Below are positions 24,113-36,014 of a stretch of DNA of 64,000 bases, in pieces. Numbering within the stretch: the first letter of the stretch is position 1; each line of letters begins with the position of its first letter. Below the pieces are notes generated by a model. It ran no database searches. It was not told the DNA's origin and saw nothing but the letters and a program-made list of their open reading frames with translations. The stretch is from Deroplatys truncata (taxonomy: Eukaryota; Arthropoda; Insecta; Mantodea; Mantidae), in the NCBI GenBank assembly GCA_030765065.1, contig CM060987.1, positions 73,294,557 to 73,358,556 of the forward strand, written 5' to 3'. Both the position numbers and the translations under genes were made by a program.

Positions 24113-24597
24113 TCGGCTTGTTTCCACATTTCTACCCATTACGTACTCTATCCTTCTTCCGTACTTCTACAGATCTTTCTCCTCATAGATTGAAACGATC
24201 CTTGCATTATTTCCATCGGATAGCTTAAATGTTGCCAAGTACAAGCTACGCGAGACCCTGGCTAATTAATTTGACACTGTTTTAATGTATTAAGCTAACA
24301 CCAGACTGTATTTCTAAAGAAAAGTTTTTCAGGTACTGTGCAATTTGTTTTTCCTACCAGTATCCCTCATGTGCTTCTTAAAACTTCTTACATACATTCC
24401 TTCTATTTCCCTAGCCCGCTACTCAAATTTGGCCCATTTTTATGGTGTTCAAAATGTAATTTAATTTTGATGCCCACGCCCAATTTTTCACCATTCTTAT
24501 TATTAATGATGATAGATTCCCCTCATTATAAATTGATATCCATGAATAATTTGTATATAGTATTTAACTACTTATGGTTGAAGGTGAGAAAAAAACA

Positions 24598-24622
24598 ACA
24601 CACACACACACACACACACACA
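24598..24622. repeat. (CA)n microsatellite
   Basis: About 12 CA units. They account for the Thr-His run in the 109-codon frame at 24338-24667, which I do not call as a gene. Confidence 0.9.
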
Positions 24623-24696
24623 TTAGATGACCACGTTATGAGTGCGTGTGTTGGGAAGAGGAACTAAACGGTTACGAAACAAGTGGGTGGGGCATA

Positions 24697-24986
24697 AAAA
24701 ATTTGAGTTTTATTTAGGACATTCTTTAACTGCTGTGGTCCTTAGCGTACCATTCTATATTGGAGTGAAAGACCGGTAATTTGGCTCAGAGGTCTCTTTA
24801 TCAGGCTTGAGGTTGTTTTACGTGCCGTAAATCTACCACAGGGGACCACCGGCTTTACTTCCCTTCTAAAGGAAGCCATGCTAAGGGTTTTTACGCCCAA
24901 AAAATCCTTCGCCCTCCGCCGGGTTTGAACCCGCGACCTCTGGAACTAGATACTAGCATGGTAACCACTAATCATGAAGTACGACA
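24697..24986 (-). repeat. tRNA-derived SINE, family A, with target-site duplication
   Basis: The complement holds a tRNA-like head with GGTTACCATGCTAG and the B-box GGGTTCAAACCC, then a body with AAACCCTTAGCATGG, TACGGCACGTAAAA, CTCAAGCCTGATAAAGAGAC and the 3' tail AAATAAAACTC. GGGTGGGGCATA occurs on both sides (24685-24696 and 24987-24998), a perfect 12-bp duplication. Other copies: 32578-32793, 52911-53172 and 58658-58960. Confidence 0.9.
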
Positions 24987-25019
24987 GGGTGGGGCATAGG
25001 AATTACAGTCAGGTAACGG

Positions 25020-25690
25020 AAACATCCGTTGAGACCTGTAAATGTAGTACTGTTTACATTGTACAACTGTAAATTTCCCTATCGCCTTGTCACTCATTCC
25101 CCTCGGAGCCCTAGCCTTGGTTGTCAACACAACAGTTGCGCCCTCCTCCAGGCGCATTCATATCGTGGCGAACTAGTACATAACCACACACATTACACCG
25201 GCTTAAGATCCGCAATATCATACATATTCATTTCACCCATTAATTATTTGATGTAACATTTCTAATAAAATATGCTGAATTTCCTCTGGTAATCAAAATA
25301 CATGAATTCATCCAAAGACGAGATCACTTGGCATGGGCAAGGCTGAATCATAGCTATACTGATTTGAAAACAAAACTTCTTTTGCATTAATCCTATTCAC
25401 TTTTGAGTGTTCAAACTTAAAGAACAAATTGTACATATGAAATCTTTCTTGCAACAGTAATCATTTTGAAATAAGAAGACTATAGAGCTATAAAATGCCA
25501 AGCAGTCGCTTATAGAAAGATACAAAGACATTAACAGCTTCTTTCATTCTAGCATATTTGATCGAGTTATGATGGATGGCTCCCTAGCTAAAATAAACTC
25601 GGTTAAAATAGGGAAGCAGTAATTATATGATAGTAATCCTCGATAAGCTTTTCTTTTCCTTTGTTTCCCATAATTGTAATGCAGTTTGTA
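25020..25690 (+). repeat. Dispersed repeat R3, longer copy
   Basis: From about 25112 it is repeated almost base for base at 34733-35275, in the same orientation. The shared part starts GTCAACA...CAACAGT, CGCCCTCCTCCAGGCGCATT, then ATATCGTGGC.AACTAGTACA, and ends near TTTGTTTCCCAT. The 90 bp before that (25020-25110) also match the inverted fragment at 11165-11375. The overlapping 75- and 61-codon frames are not conserved as frames. Confidence 0.75.
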
Positions 25691-27083
25691 TTAAACGTCA
25701 TGTAGCTGCTGAATTCTTCTGCACAGCTTTAATGGACGTTAAAAGCTAAAGCTTCTTTTTTATTTTATTTTCTTTCTTGTCACACCTAAAATCCCACAAT
25801 TTGTCGCAGCTAAATGTTTACACGTGAGCACGAACACGCGTGTGCGTGACCACTGAAGTACCTAGAGAGCACTGGAGGCGCAATAAAAGCTGGAGAGGGG
25901 AAAAAGAGTAATTTTTCAGCGTCCGCTCTTATTTCTCCTAAAATATACCAAGTCATAGAAGCACGAATCAATAGAGATTGTGAGCTACAACGGATACTAG
26001 GAACCTGCACTATTGTTAAAGGCATATTCTTGGAATTATTTCCCTCAAGCAATAAACAAACATATTATCTAACATTCTTTTCCACTGAGAGAGAAAAAGA
26101 ACTATTTATAACCAATTTCTCGTGATCAAAGGATAACCAATCATACATATATACAAAATTCATTAGAATAGAAAGCGCAATTGAAGCAATTAGGTGCTCA
26201 GGATAATAGAAATTAAAAATATCTTAGTAAACTTGGGCTCGTGAAGGAACGTGTAGGATCCGCCTCCAACATGATTGGTTGTACACAAACGCTGTAGATT
26301 CATGCACGATGGTAACGTATTCCTGTGACACATTTTGCTTTATGGTCTTGTCAAAATGGTCGTTGATCACCGAGAGCTCCTGGTATAATTTCTTTTTATT
26401 CTTGTGTTTATGGAAATCGTAAAAGTGTAACAAGCATTGATGGTAACATTCAACGTAAGTTAACTTATTTTCTACTATTACGATTAGATTAGATTAGATT
26501 GTATTCTGTGAGTTCACTAGCAGCCATAAAGGCTTGTGAACATAGAACATGTCAAGGATCTTTATTTTTTAAAATATTGTTGTGTATTCCCCATAGTTCA
26601 TTGTAGTAATCTACGAAGTTTGGAAGCTGTGGAAATAATATTTTTGAAAAAATGTATATTAAACTAAACTTTTTGGCTATTTTTGAGCGTTAAATATTCT
26701 TAATAATTTAATCCTTTGAAATGCATATTGTCTACAAAATAATCAACTACAGAATGAGATGTCGCTAAAATTTGGAACTAAAGTAAAACAAACAATAATT
26801 GCAAAAATAAATATTTTTACAGAAGTGTGAACTTAACACTCCTGCAGACGTTTATAAATATAAAAATGGTGCATCTTGAGTTGGAGTTTCAACAAACAGC
26901 TTTGGCATAATATGAATATTTACATATAAAGGCACACAAAATGCGAATAACGTATTTTTAATTTTCTTCGCATGTTTTGGTGCTTAGCTCCCTTTAAAGC
27001 ACTGGCACATGAAGTGGAGCAGCAATTCCGAAATCAACTGGTGCTCGAAAGCATTAGAAACATAGTGCTAAGAAGATTTCAGC

Positions 27084-27115
27084 AATTCTTGCAGTTTCAA
27101 GAAACTGCAAGAATT
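27084..27115. repeat. Perfect 15-bp-arm palindrome
   Basis: AATTCTTGCAGTTTC, a 2-nt AA spacer, then GAAACTGCAAGAATT. The arms match perfectly. It is not part of any repeat family seen in the window. Confidence 0.85.
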
Positions 27116-27249
27116 AAATTTTGACTACCACCTTTAATATTTACTAGAGTACTTGCTACATGTTTCATCCATAGCAACATGACGGTACGACATTAAATTC
27201 TCCAACTGATTCACATTTATTCCGGTAAACCACAACGATATATCAAATT

Positions 27250-27345
27250 CTATTGCCATGCTAGCTCAGGGGTTAGAACAACCGGACGGATACGGGGAGA
27301 TCCGTGGTTCAAATTCCGCTATGGCACTGAATTTTTCAGTCGTCT
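27250..27345 (+). repeat. tRNA-like SINE head, family E
   Basis: CTAGCTCAGGGGTTAGAAC (A-box region), then GTGGTTCAAATTCC (B-box), followed by TTCAGTCGTCTGATTCTACC. It is the best tRNA-like head in this family and is related to 5757-5840. It lacks an evident acceptor pairing, so it is not called as a tRNA gene. Confidence 0.6.
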
Positions 27346-30300
27346 GATTCTACCTTTCATCATCTCCTTTGTTGAAATCAAGGCATGTAGATGGGAAATT
27401 AGCTGATTAATAAAAGCTATTTCTAGCAATACGTACAATCTTGGTCTAAAGTACCTAGTATACAAAAGAGATAATCACTCTGAGTGTCCAAGCCAATGGG
27501 GATCAGAAGTAAATGTTCTTCTTTGAGATAAATCATTCAGCTTGTCTGCAAACCTATGTTTATTAACAAGCATTTGGATCCAGTAGCATTTGTAATCCAA
27601 TCACTTTACTTCGTATCATTAAAACTATTTTGGGGTGAGAAGTGTCTCCTTTTGGTAGTAGCATTCTCCTCTTTAGATTCATAGACGTACCATTTTCTAT
27701 TTGACCGATTTTGGACACTAAAATCTTGTGGTAGGTTCTTCGTTCAATGGAAGGCTTGGATGTCGATAGCAATGTAAACTCTAAATAAAATATCCTAGAA
27801 AGTGGGTAGCAGTAGCAGCGGGATATAATTTTTTGAGATGAACAATTCAAAGTAACTTGTTCACTTATAATTGTGAAGCCTTCATCTATACAGATAAGTT
27901 AACGAGCCGTAAAGCAAATGGGCAAGAAGGACTTAAGGCACATCTTCTGCTTAGGAGAGACTAGAAGCGCATGATTTTCCTGATATAATATTCTACAATT
28001 AAAGGTCAAATTGATGTAAAGTATAAGTGTTAGCCAGGAGAGTTTACAAAGTGTTGCTGAGGAGTTAATATGTGACGTCGCATCACACAAAACTTGTCTC
28101 CCCCACCCCAAATAGCAATTTTGCCACCTCTAATGAAGTGATGTTATTTATTATCTCTATCTACTTTCTTGGTACGACTTTTATTCATTTTATAAAGACA
28201 ATTGAGCCCATCACCAGGCTGATGTTTGATCTATCAGTAACAATTATCTGCAAGTCTGATGGAGTCGTTTTACAATTAGCACAACTTCCTTGAAGACTTT
28301 GATTTACTTCTGTTGATTTCTACGCGAATATGAAAGTTTTGAACCATATTCACATTGTCCAACCACATCTCAAGTATTTAAAAATCTTCTTGTTCTTCCA
28401 AGAACAACTCAATTGCAATATATGAACGTAATTAAATTTCAGGTAGGTACATATATCTCTGCTTTTGAATTGGAAGCGGTGTTTTTTTCTGATAAAAGCT
28501 TTAAATCGAGATCTCTCCATTTAACAGAGAGAACTTTCATGGACATAATAACTATAATAATACAAGGATTTATAGACAACACACAATTAGATACAGATAG
28601 ATAGGTCTTTATGTCTTTCTCTCTTTATTTGTTTATTGTTATTTACTTATGTATTTATTTTACTTAGAAAGTACAAAGAACGCTCCATTCTTTCAAAACT
28701 GAGATTTCCTTCGGGTTACAAGTTAGCTAGCTGAGATGATGTCCTCCTCAGAAATTGCAATAGTTTTAGCCCAAAGTGGCATTTGGCGAAGTTTTGAGCT
28801 GCTGGCCTCGGTGCATTCAGTCAATCACCAGAGCGCTGGCATTTCGGTTTTTCTGATGTAGATTTCTCCTGTTCTTACGTTTTTTCCATGTCTCAAACAC
28901 AAGGTTGATCATTTAAACTTTAGCTCTCAAAAACGGCCCTAAATATCACTTTGGCCATAACGCTTGCGTTTCTGAGAAGCACACCATCTCAGCTTGCCCC
29001 CGTGAAACCCTGCACGAATTCCCGTTTCGAACAAGTGGAATGTTCATATTCAGACGTTTAATATTGTATAAAGGTTTCTATTTTGTAAGCACAGAGCATT
29101 TTAACAACCATCGATGATTTAAACACTATTTTTCTTACATTTATTGGAATCATATTTACAAAATCGCGCCATCTGAAATATCTCGCACAATTAATTTGAA
29201 CATTTCTCGTAAGAAAAAAAAGCGGAGATAAAACGTTTAAACATTTTCGGGATAAAACGCTTCTAACCATTACATAGAAAATGAATATGTGCTATTAATG
29301 AAATTAGCTTCAACAAAATTGAAAAATAGTTTAATTCATTTATTTAAATACTTCAAACGTCCTCCATTTACCGCCTGACTATAGCTACCGCGCAGTAGCA
29401 ATTGCTTTTGGACATTTCATAATACTACTAGTGATATATTTCCATATTCTTCTAATTCTGATCTTAAACTTACCCTATCGATAGGTCTTTTAAAAAGAAC
29501 CTACATATCGGATAATTCCACTACAATCGTTTTGAGGTGTTTGAGCGGTTTATGTGTCACTTCTTAATTGACCTTAGGCTTTAGTTTGGAAAAACACATT
29601 AAAATTTAATTATTACTATTATTATTGTTATTATTATAAGTGCATCAGGTATTTATTTTATTTCTTCAACTTGTTTCATTATATTCGCACATTCCAAAAC
29701 TACGCGTGCATGGTCCTGGGATTTAGTAAATTGTTTCTCCTTTAATCTTAAGGAGAGGGGTGCTTGTTTACCTTCTTCGCTGGTAAACAGACGCATTTGA
29801 TGGAGCAAGCGATCAAGTGTGGAAAATCTTCAAATAGATTAGTGCAAATGAAAGCATAGTAACGCCTGCGGGCTAGGAGGAAACAACCCGGCGCACAGAG
29901 ATACTGGAGAGGTTGCCAGCAGAAGGAAGTGACGGCGAAATGACGAACACAGAGGTGAATGTTTTGTGAATGCGAGACGATGTTATTGATTCGGAAGAGG
30001 AACCCGTGTTTTCTTAACGCAGTCTGCAGTCATTTCCTCTAAAGAAAAGAACATATACTCAGTATTAACTGCAGCTACCAGAATCGGCAAATGACAGATT
30101 TAAAATAATACATCATATTATAATGTATTACGCTTACTCAGTGGTTTATAAAACAATAATGAGAGTTTTATGTGCTTGTATTGGTGGATTTATCCGTATT
30201 CTTTAGTAGTCCTTTGTTTTGTCATGGAAAAACAGTAATTATTCAGCCCGCTTTATACATAAATACACAGTCGGACATACACACCTTACTAATTCATAAA

Positions 30301-30795
30301 CTTGACGTTTCTAATTGAAACTGATCCCCACCCTACATTTGGAAACCAAACCTGCAATGTTTACTTCGAGTTTTAAAAAATTGCTGAATATATTGCATAG
30401 AGCAACATTTTACTTATCATAAACGAGTAAGTAGAATTATAAATTCTAAGTCCAAAATGGCAAATATGACGGTGAAAAATAAAATATAAGAAAATATTGC
30501 TAAACAAGTGATTCGGTAGACTCAAGTAAACTGACATGAAATACTGAAGACTCGGAAAATATGAAAGTTTTGGTCACCTTTTAGTTTTGCATACACATTT
30601 TAAATAGTTTGTTTTACTTCAATGCACCGTATGACAATAACTCAGCGAAAAATAAAACATAATTTCATTCACTTCTGCACATATTTTAAATTCATTTACT
30701 CATTTTTACAGAATAATATCTAACTAGGAAAATTTTATTATAAATCTGGTATTCCTATTTCGAAACGTGAATTTTCCTCAGTTTAACTGGTTTTT

Positions 30796-31640
30796 ACTTT
30801 TTCTACTACATGTAGTAAGTAGGTGAAGTATTACATTCCACCCAAAAATTCGATGTCGAGATTTCACTAGAAATATCTGTTTTGAGGCCCCATAAATCCA
30901 AAAAAAAATAATAAAAAGGTCCGTGCTTGTGTGGATGTATGAGTGTGTGAATAGCTTAACTCAAAAACAAAAAGTCGGATAAATGCTAAACTTGGTATTT
31001 AGTTTCAGTATGTCTCAAAAATGCGACCCGAAGATTTTCAAGAAAATTCCCCACCGAGACTATCCTTACATGGAAAATGTTTCGAAATTTTTTATTTTCT
31101 CAAAAATGGCTATTAACGATATTGATTAAAATATAATATGTTTAAGATACTTTCATGGCAAATGAAATGTTTATGTTGAATTTTCTGGGAATGTCCCCAA
31201 AAGTCCTCTTCGTTCTGAATTAATTTTGCATAACTGGTAAGCCGTAACAGATAGACAAACTTTTACTACACAAAAAATTTAGATCTCGTTAAAACACACA
31301 ATTTATGTCATATACTTTGTGTTTGTCCAGTGAACCATTTCGAATATATATTCCTTGTTATTTGTTTGAATTTTCCAATATTTATACTTTTTCTCAAACA
31401 GGAATTCATTATTCGTTTTTTTTATGTCCTGGCATGCAAGGAGAATGGAATGCTCCACATAGCAACCAGCGGTTAAAAGATTTGACTATCGCTTATAACC
31501 TACAATCTTATATCTACAAGAAAATTACCAATACGATAGTTTCCGCGGAATTTTATATCGGTTAACACGAAGCAGATGGAGAATAACTGGTTGTTAGTTT
31601 GTACAAGAGTAGAGAAAGTCATCGTATGTTTCGTATTTAT
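30796..31640 (+). repeat. Family X dispersed repeat, full length
   Basis: Starts ACTTTTTCTACTAC and contains the head GTAGGTGAAGTATTACATTCC, the GTGTG microsatellite site (30930-30950), AACTCAAAAACAAAAAGTCG, GATTTTCAAGAAAATTCCCC, ATAACTGGTAAGCCGTAAC and the tail GTACAAGAGTAGAGAAAGTC. One of the best preserved copies. The frame at 31305-31565 is inside it. Confidence 0.85.
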
Positions 31641-31988
31641 TACTGCTTTAATTTCTGTTTTGTCCCTATTTGCTGTTACTGCACTTCACAGAGGTAAAGA
31701 AAATGGTGTAATCTTGTTTACGAGTATAAACGGATAGAAGGAGATGACTTGAATGGATGGTGTCGCTTGTTTAAGCACAAAGCAGCACAACTTAGCCTTC
31801 TGCTAGCAGCAGCAATGGATATAATAGCAGCAAGGATGCAAGTTTCAACTAATTTCCTTTACCGTTGTTAGAAGTAAACAGTAAATAATGGAATTAAACA
31901 TTTGCCACCTGACATGCCATTGTATGAGTACTTACAACTGCTTAAAAGTGTTTTGACTAAAATCCTGAAAAAACGTTTATTTAGATAT
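31640..31988. other. No recognisable feature
   Basis: Short gap between a family X copy and a SINE C copy; no motif seen. Confidence 0.4.
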
Positions 31989-31989
31989 A

Positions 31990-32478
31990 GGTTATGCAAC
32001 GGAGGGAACATGTCGCACACTGCGATTATGCTACCACCCCTTCAGGAGGAAATGATGAAGTAAAGGAAACACAGGAGGTTCCAGGTCGCAGGCACAGGCC
32101 ATAGAGAAGCGTGGAAGTCCCAGAAAGTACCAAGCTACACTGCTGGAGCTATCTAGAGAGAAAGATGAACGACCCCTCATCCAAGCAACCCTCTGGTGTC
32201 CTGGTGGAGTACTCTTTCTTTTGAGCAAGTATCCGCACCATCTGTCCGACACCGCCTTAGATTCCAAAACCTAAAAACACCCTTGAAAGATGAGGAAACG
32301 GAATGAAAGGTAATTATAACAAGGAAATCGTGGTAGATAAGAAATCACCGCAACATTCGCCTACCTACCAGAGAAAACCACGAAAAAACCTAGAGTGAAC
32401 GTTGATGGGAATCGAACTCGGGACCTCCCGAATGCGAACTTCACACGTTATCGCGGAACCATCTCACTCGATAAATAG
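31990..32478 (-). repeat. tRNA-derived SINE, family C
   Basis: The complement begins ATCGAGTGAGATGGTTCCGC, then CGCATTCGGGAGGTCCCGAG and the B-box-like GAGTTCGATTCCC, TCGTGGTTTTCTC and CTACCACGATTTCC. It matches the heads at 12750 and 17801. The left boundary is approximate. Reverse frame 32031-32267 is in its body. Confidence 0.75.
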
Positions 32479-32577
32479 ATTTAGACTTGTGCACATAATG
32501 TTTCCTAAGTCCTTTGCAATTATGCTAGATAGATACTTTAATCAATTCTTTATTTCTTTTAAAGGCAGTGCGGATAT

Positions 32578-32793
32578 CCAAACCCGGCGGAGGGCGATGG
32601 ATTTTTTCGGGCGTAAAAATCCTTAGCATGGCTTTCTTCGGAAGGGAAGTAAAGCCGGTTTACGGCACGTAAAAGAACCTCAAGCCTGATAAAGATACCT
32701 CTGAGCAAATTACCGGTCTTTCAATTCCAATATAGAAGGGACGCTAAGGATCACAGCAGTTAAAAATCGTCCATAAATAAAACTCAGTTTAAT
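32578..32793 (+). repeat. tRNA-derived SINE, family A, 5'-truncated
   Basis: Begins at the B-box region (CCAAACCCGGCGGAGGGCGA) and runs through CGGGCGTAAAAATCC, GGCACGTAAAAGAACCTC and AAGCCTGATAAAG to the 3' tail TAAATAAAACTC. The tRNA-like A-box half is missing, as expected for incomplete reverse transcription. Confidence 0.85.
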
Positions 32794-32794
32794 T

Positions 32795-33318
32795 TTTATA
32801 TGTTCCTGCGTTGGACATTTCCAAAAAAATAGAAGAAAATGGGTTTTTCTCACAACGTCACATTTCACAACATAGTGTGTTCAATATTTGTCAATTTTCC
32901 TTAAAATAGGTAAACATTCTCACATATGTAGATAGTGGAATAGCTGTATACGTACTTTTTGTTCATGCTTTATAAACAACAATTTCATAGCTAAAGCAAG
33001 GGGAAGTTTTATTTTAAGATTGAAGAGAGGAACATTAGAGAGAGAGAGAAAGTGTTGCTGGAATGACCTACTGCTCAGTTTCTGAACTAACTTCATATAC
33101 AACTATTCATGTTTGGAATTACTGCTTGCTATTAAATATTTTCATGCGATTGCTGCATTAGCAAATACCTTGAATCATTTGTAATTCTAGCTGTTCATAA
33201 AACTATTCATATTTTAAATACTAATTAATCAGTTTAACGAAACTATTCCACAAAATTTGAATCTGTGTTGCATAAAATGGGTTAATGTGATATTTAATAG
33301 TGTTGTTTTACATTCTGT
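32795..33318. other. No recognisable feature
   Basis: AT-rich gap between a SINE A copy and the family X cluster. Confidence 0.4.
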
Positions 33319-33319
33319 G

Positions 33320-35516
33320 CTACTTACCTATAATAAGTAGACGGAGTATGCGTTTAAAAAAATTCAGAGATTTTATTGAAAAGGCATGTTTTCAGTTACT
33401 CTGAACCCATTAAAAGAATTTTAGAACAAATTAGATTATGTATTTGCGCGTCTGTCTGTGTGTCAGTCCGTCTTGTCTGTCTCTGAAGGGCATAACTCAA
33501 AATCGAATGTCGGATAAATACCAAGCTTGGTATTTAAGTTAACATTTCCCACGGATGGGACATGATTTTCAGGAAAATTCCCCCTCTCAAACTACTTTTT
33601 ATGTTGAACATTTTTGCTATTGTTGATTTTCTCAGAAATTTGTGATACAATTTCGATTAAATACCAAATGTTTAAGATATTTGCATGAAAAAATATCTTA
33701 ATTCTCTAGAAATAACGAAGACCTCTTTACACTTAATGAATTTTGTATGCATGTATATTACTGACAAACCAAAAGCCTATTACACGTAAAGTCTAATACA
33801 TTACATTCATATTATTTTTGGTATCAAATGCAGCACATTATAAAACAACAGTAGTCACACTACTCTTGCAAATCCTTATTCTTCTGTGCACTTCAGGTAA
33901 CTTAAGATTAACGTTTACATAATACTTCCATTGTATATTTCATTGTAGGTATAAAGGGGATTGCGAAAGTAAAATGTTTAAGATCGGATCGTCATATACT
34001 GGGTTTGAAATGTATGTTCTTTTCATGGCATCGTGAGAAACAACTGAAGATTGCTAGTACTTCAGAAAAGCAATAAAAATATTGTATAATTCAAACCTGT
34101 AACAAATCGAATGGCTGTGCAACGAAAAATTTGTTTGATACAAATTTTGTGTTTTAAATATATATATATATATATATACATTTTTATTTAGTAAGTTTTT
34201 GTCTGTCTTAGGTTTACCAATTATACAAAGGTATACAAAATTCTTTCCAAACAAGACACAATGTGTGTCCCGTGTTCATGAACAGCATAACTCAAAAACG
34301 AAAAGTCGTTCCAAGGACGGGGGAAAAATATTTTCAAAAAGATTCCCCAACGCAAACTAAGCTTTACATGCAAAGAAATTTTGTTATTTTTTATTTTCTC
34401 AAGACTGGCTCTAACTATTTTGATAATAATACATATTTAAGATATTTGCATAAAATATATTTGAATTCTCTGGGATTAGCTTGTGAAGTCGTCTTCATTC
34501 TAAATGAGTTTTTATAACTTGTAGACAAAAACTTACTACACATAGATATAGATCTCGTTAACTCACGTAATTTGTGTCAAATAAAAATTTTGGTTATGTT
34601 AACCATTTCCAAGACATTTCTTATTATAGGTTTGAATTTTGATATACTTTATGCATTTTAAACTGCAAAATCGCTGTTTGGTTTTTTTTCTCGTGATCAT
34701 TCAAAGAGAACGGAATAAGGCATTGATTGTCAACAAACAACAGTGGCGCCCTCCTCCAGGCGCATTGATATCGTGGCTAACTAGTACATACACCACACAC
34801 ATTACACCGATTTAAGATCCGCAATCTCATATGTATATTCATTTTACCCATTGATTATCTGATGTAACATTTCTAATAAAACATGCTGAATTTCCTCGGG
34901 TAATCAAAATAAATGAATTCATCAAAGACTAGACCACTTGGCATAGCTATAATGATTTGAAAAAAGCTTCTTTTGCATTAATCGTATTCACTTTTGAGTG
35001 TTCTAACTTAAAGAACAAATTGTAAACATATGGAATCTCTATTGCAATAGTAATTATTTTCGTGAAATGAGAAGACTATAGAAGCTAGAAAATGCCAAGG
35101 AATCGTTAATAACAGATGTAAGGACATTAACAGCTTCTTTCATTCTAGCATATTTGATCGAGTTATAATGGATGGCTCCCTAACTAAAATAAACTCGGTT
35201 AAAATAGGGAAGCAGTAATTATATGATGGTAATCCTCGAAAAGCCTTTCCTTTGCTTTGTTTCCCATGATAATGCTCTGGGTAGTCGTAAGGTAAAGTCA
35301 GCCGTGACATAGCGAGACGTTTTTAATAGATCTGGTTATCGCTTAAGCCTACTGTGTTCCGTTATTCCCCTTGTATCTACAAGGAAATGTGTATTAAAAC
35401 TGTTTCTGCAAATGTTTATCTCGATTAATATGAATTAAATATAAGAATAAGATTTTGTAATAAAAGTTTGTTGAAGAATAGGTAGAAAAAGTCGTGTGAA
35501 TGTAACGCATCAGATT
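33320..35516. repeat. Composite cluster of family X fragments
   Basis: 33320-33800 is a plus-strand head (with the GTCTGTCTGTGTG site at 33448-33480); 33845-34250 reads as the minus-strand tail; 34263-34720 is a plus-strand middle; 35290-35516 is the plus-strand tail (GTAACGCATCAG at the end). Repeat R3 fills the gap at 34733-35275. A TA microsatellite lies at about 34158-34178. The arrangement implies at least three events. Confidence 0.7.
34733..35275 (+). repeat. Dispersed repeat R3, inserted in family X
   Basis: Same orientation and nearly same sequence as 25112-25690, differing by small indels (for example a missing GGGCAAGGCTGAATCAT segment near 34942). It starts at GTCAACAAACAACAGTGG, so it lacks the first 90 bp present at 25020. 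Confidence 0.75.
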
Positions 35517-36014
35517 TCTATACTAAGAGTATATGTTTAGCAGCATATAAGAGGAGAAATTGGATATTGTAGTATTTCAGATTGCAACACTCTAATGCTT
35601 TAGAGTAATATAAAACACAAAATTATATAACTATTCCGTTTTATACTATATCACGCTTGAGGATTTTTAATTTTTTAAATAACAATGCAGAGAAGAAATG
35701 TATTCTAGAATTTTGCTTTTATTGTATTTCAATTCCCAGGGAAGCAAACCAGCACAACCTTTATAGTTAATACTACCATATCAATGTCTTGCTACATTTT
35801 CAACTCATATTCCGAAATATACGAGGGTTGGGGCAAAAGTCATGGCAACTATTTTTTTTGCTTGCAGATATGTGAATGGGTCACAAACGTATATGTGTCG
35901 TGTGGAAGTTCTGCAGGCATAGTGTGTATATGCAGAACAACAGATGGCTCTGTGATAGCTGGTAGTAGGACAGCGAGGGTTGTGAAATCAGTCAGTTGGT
36001 GAGTGTCGTGCGAG

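Larger units (their letters stand above)
20314..24420 (+). repeat. Dispersed repeat R2, second copy, split by a 3.66-kb insertion
   Basis: 20314-20448 aligns with 9836-9960 (GCTCCTTC.GACCT, CTGCTGCCAGTA.CGCCCACC, ATGCC). The rest of the repeat resumes by about 24113-24150 (CTCATAGATTG, TTAAATGTTG.CAAG, CTGT.TTTAATGTATT) and aligns with 9990-10240. The span between has no counterpart in the first copy. After 24420 unmatched sequence runs to a second CA run at 24598-24622. Confidence 0.65.
25700..30790. other. Long stretch without recognisable genes
   Basis: Apart from a palindrome (27084-27115) and a tRNA-like head (27250-27345) I recognise nothing. ATTAG repeats occur at about 26483-26500. 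The longer frames (25810-26052, 26224-26433, 27563-27850, 27899-28111, 29058-29270) show no motif. 29850-29960 is a short GC-richer patch. Host exons shorter than about 60 codons could be missed here. Confidence 0.4.

Noticed and set aside
27250..27345. True tRNA gene
   Set aside because: A and B boxes are present, but I could not find acceptor-stem pairing, and the segment continues into a SINE-like body shared with 5757-5840.
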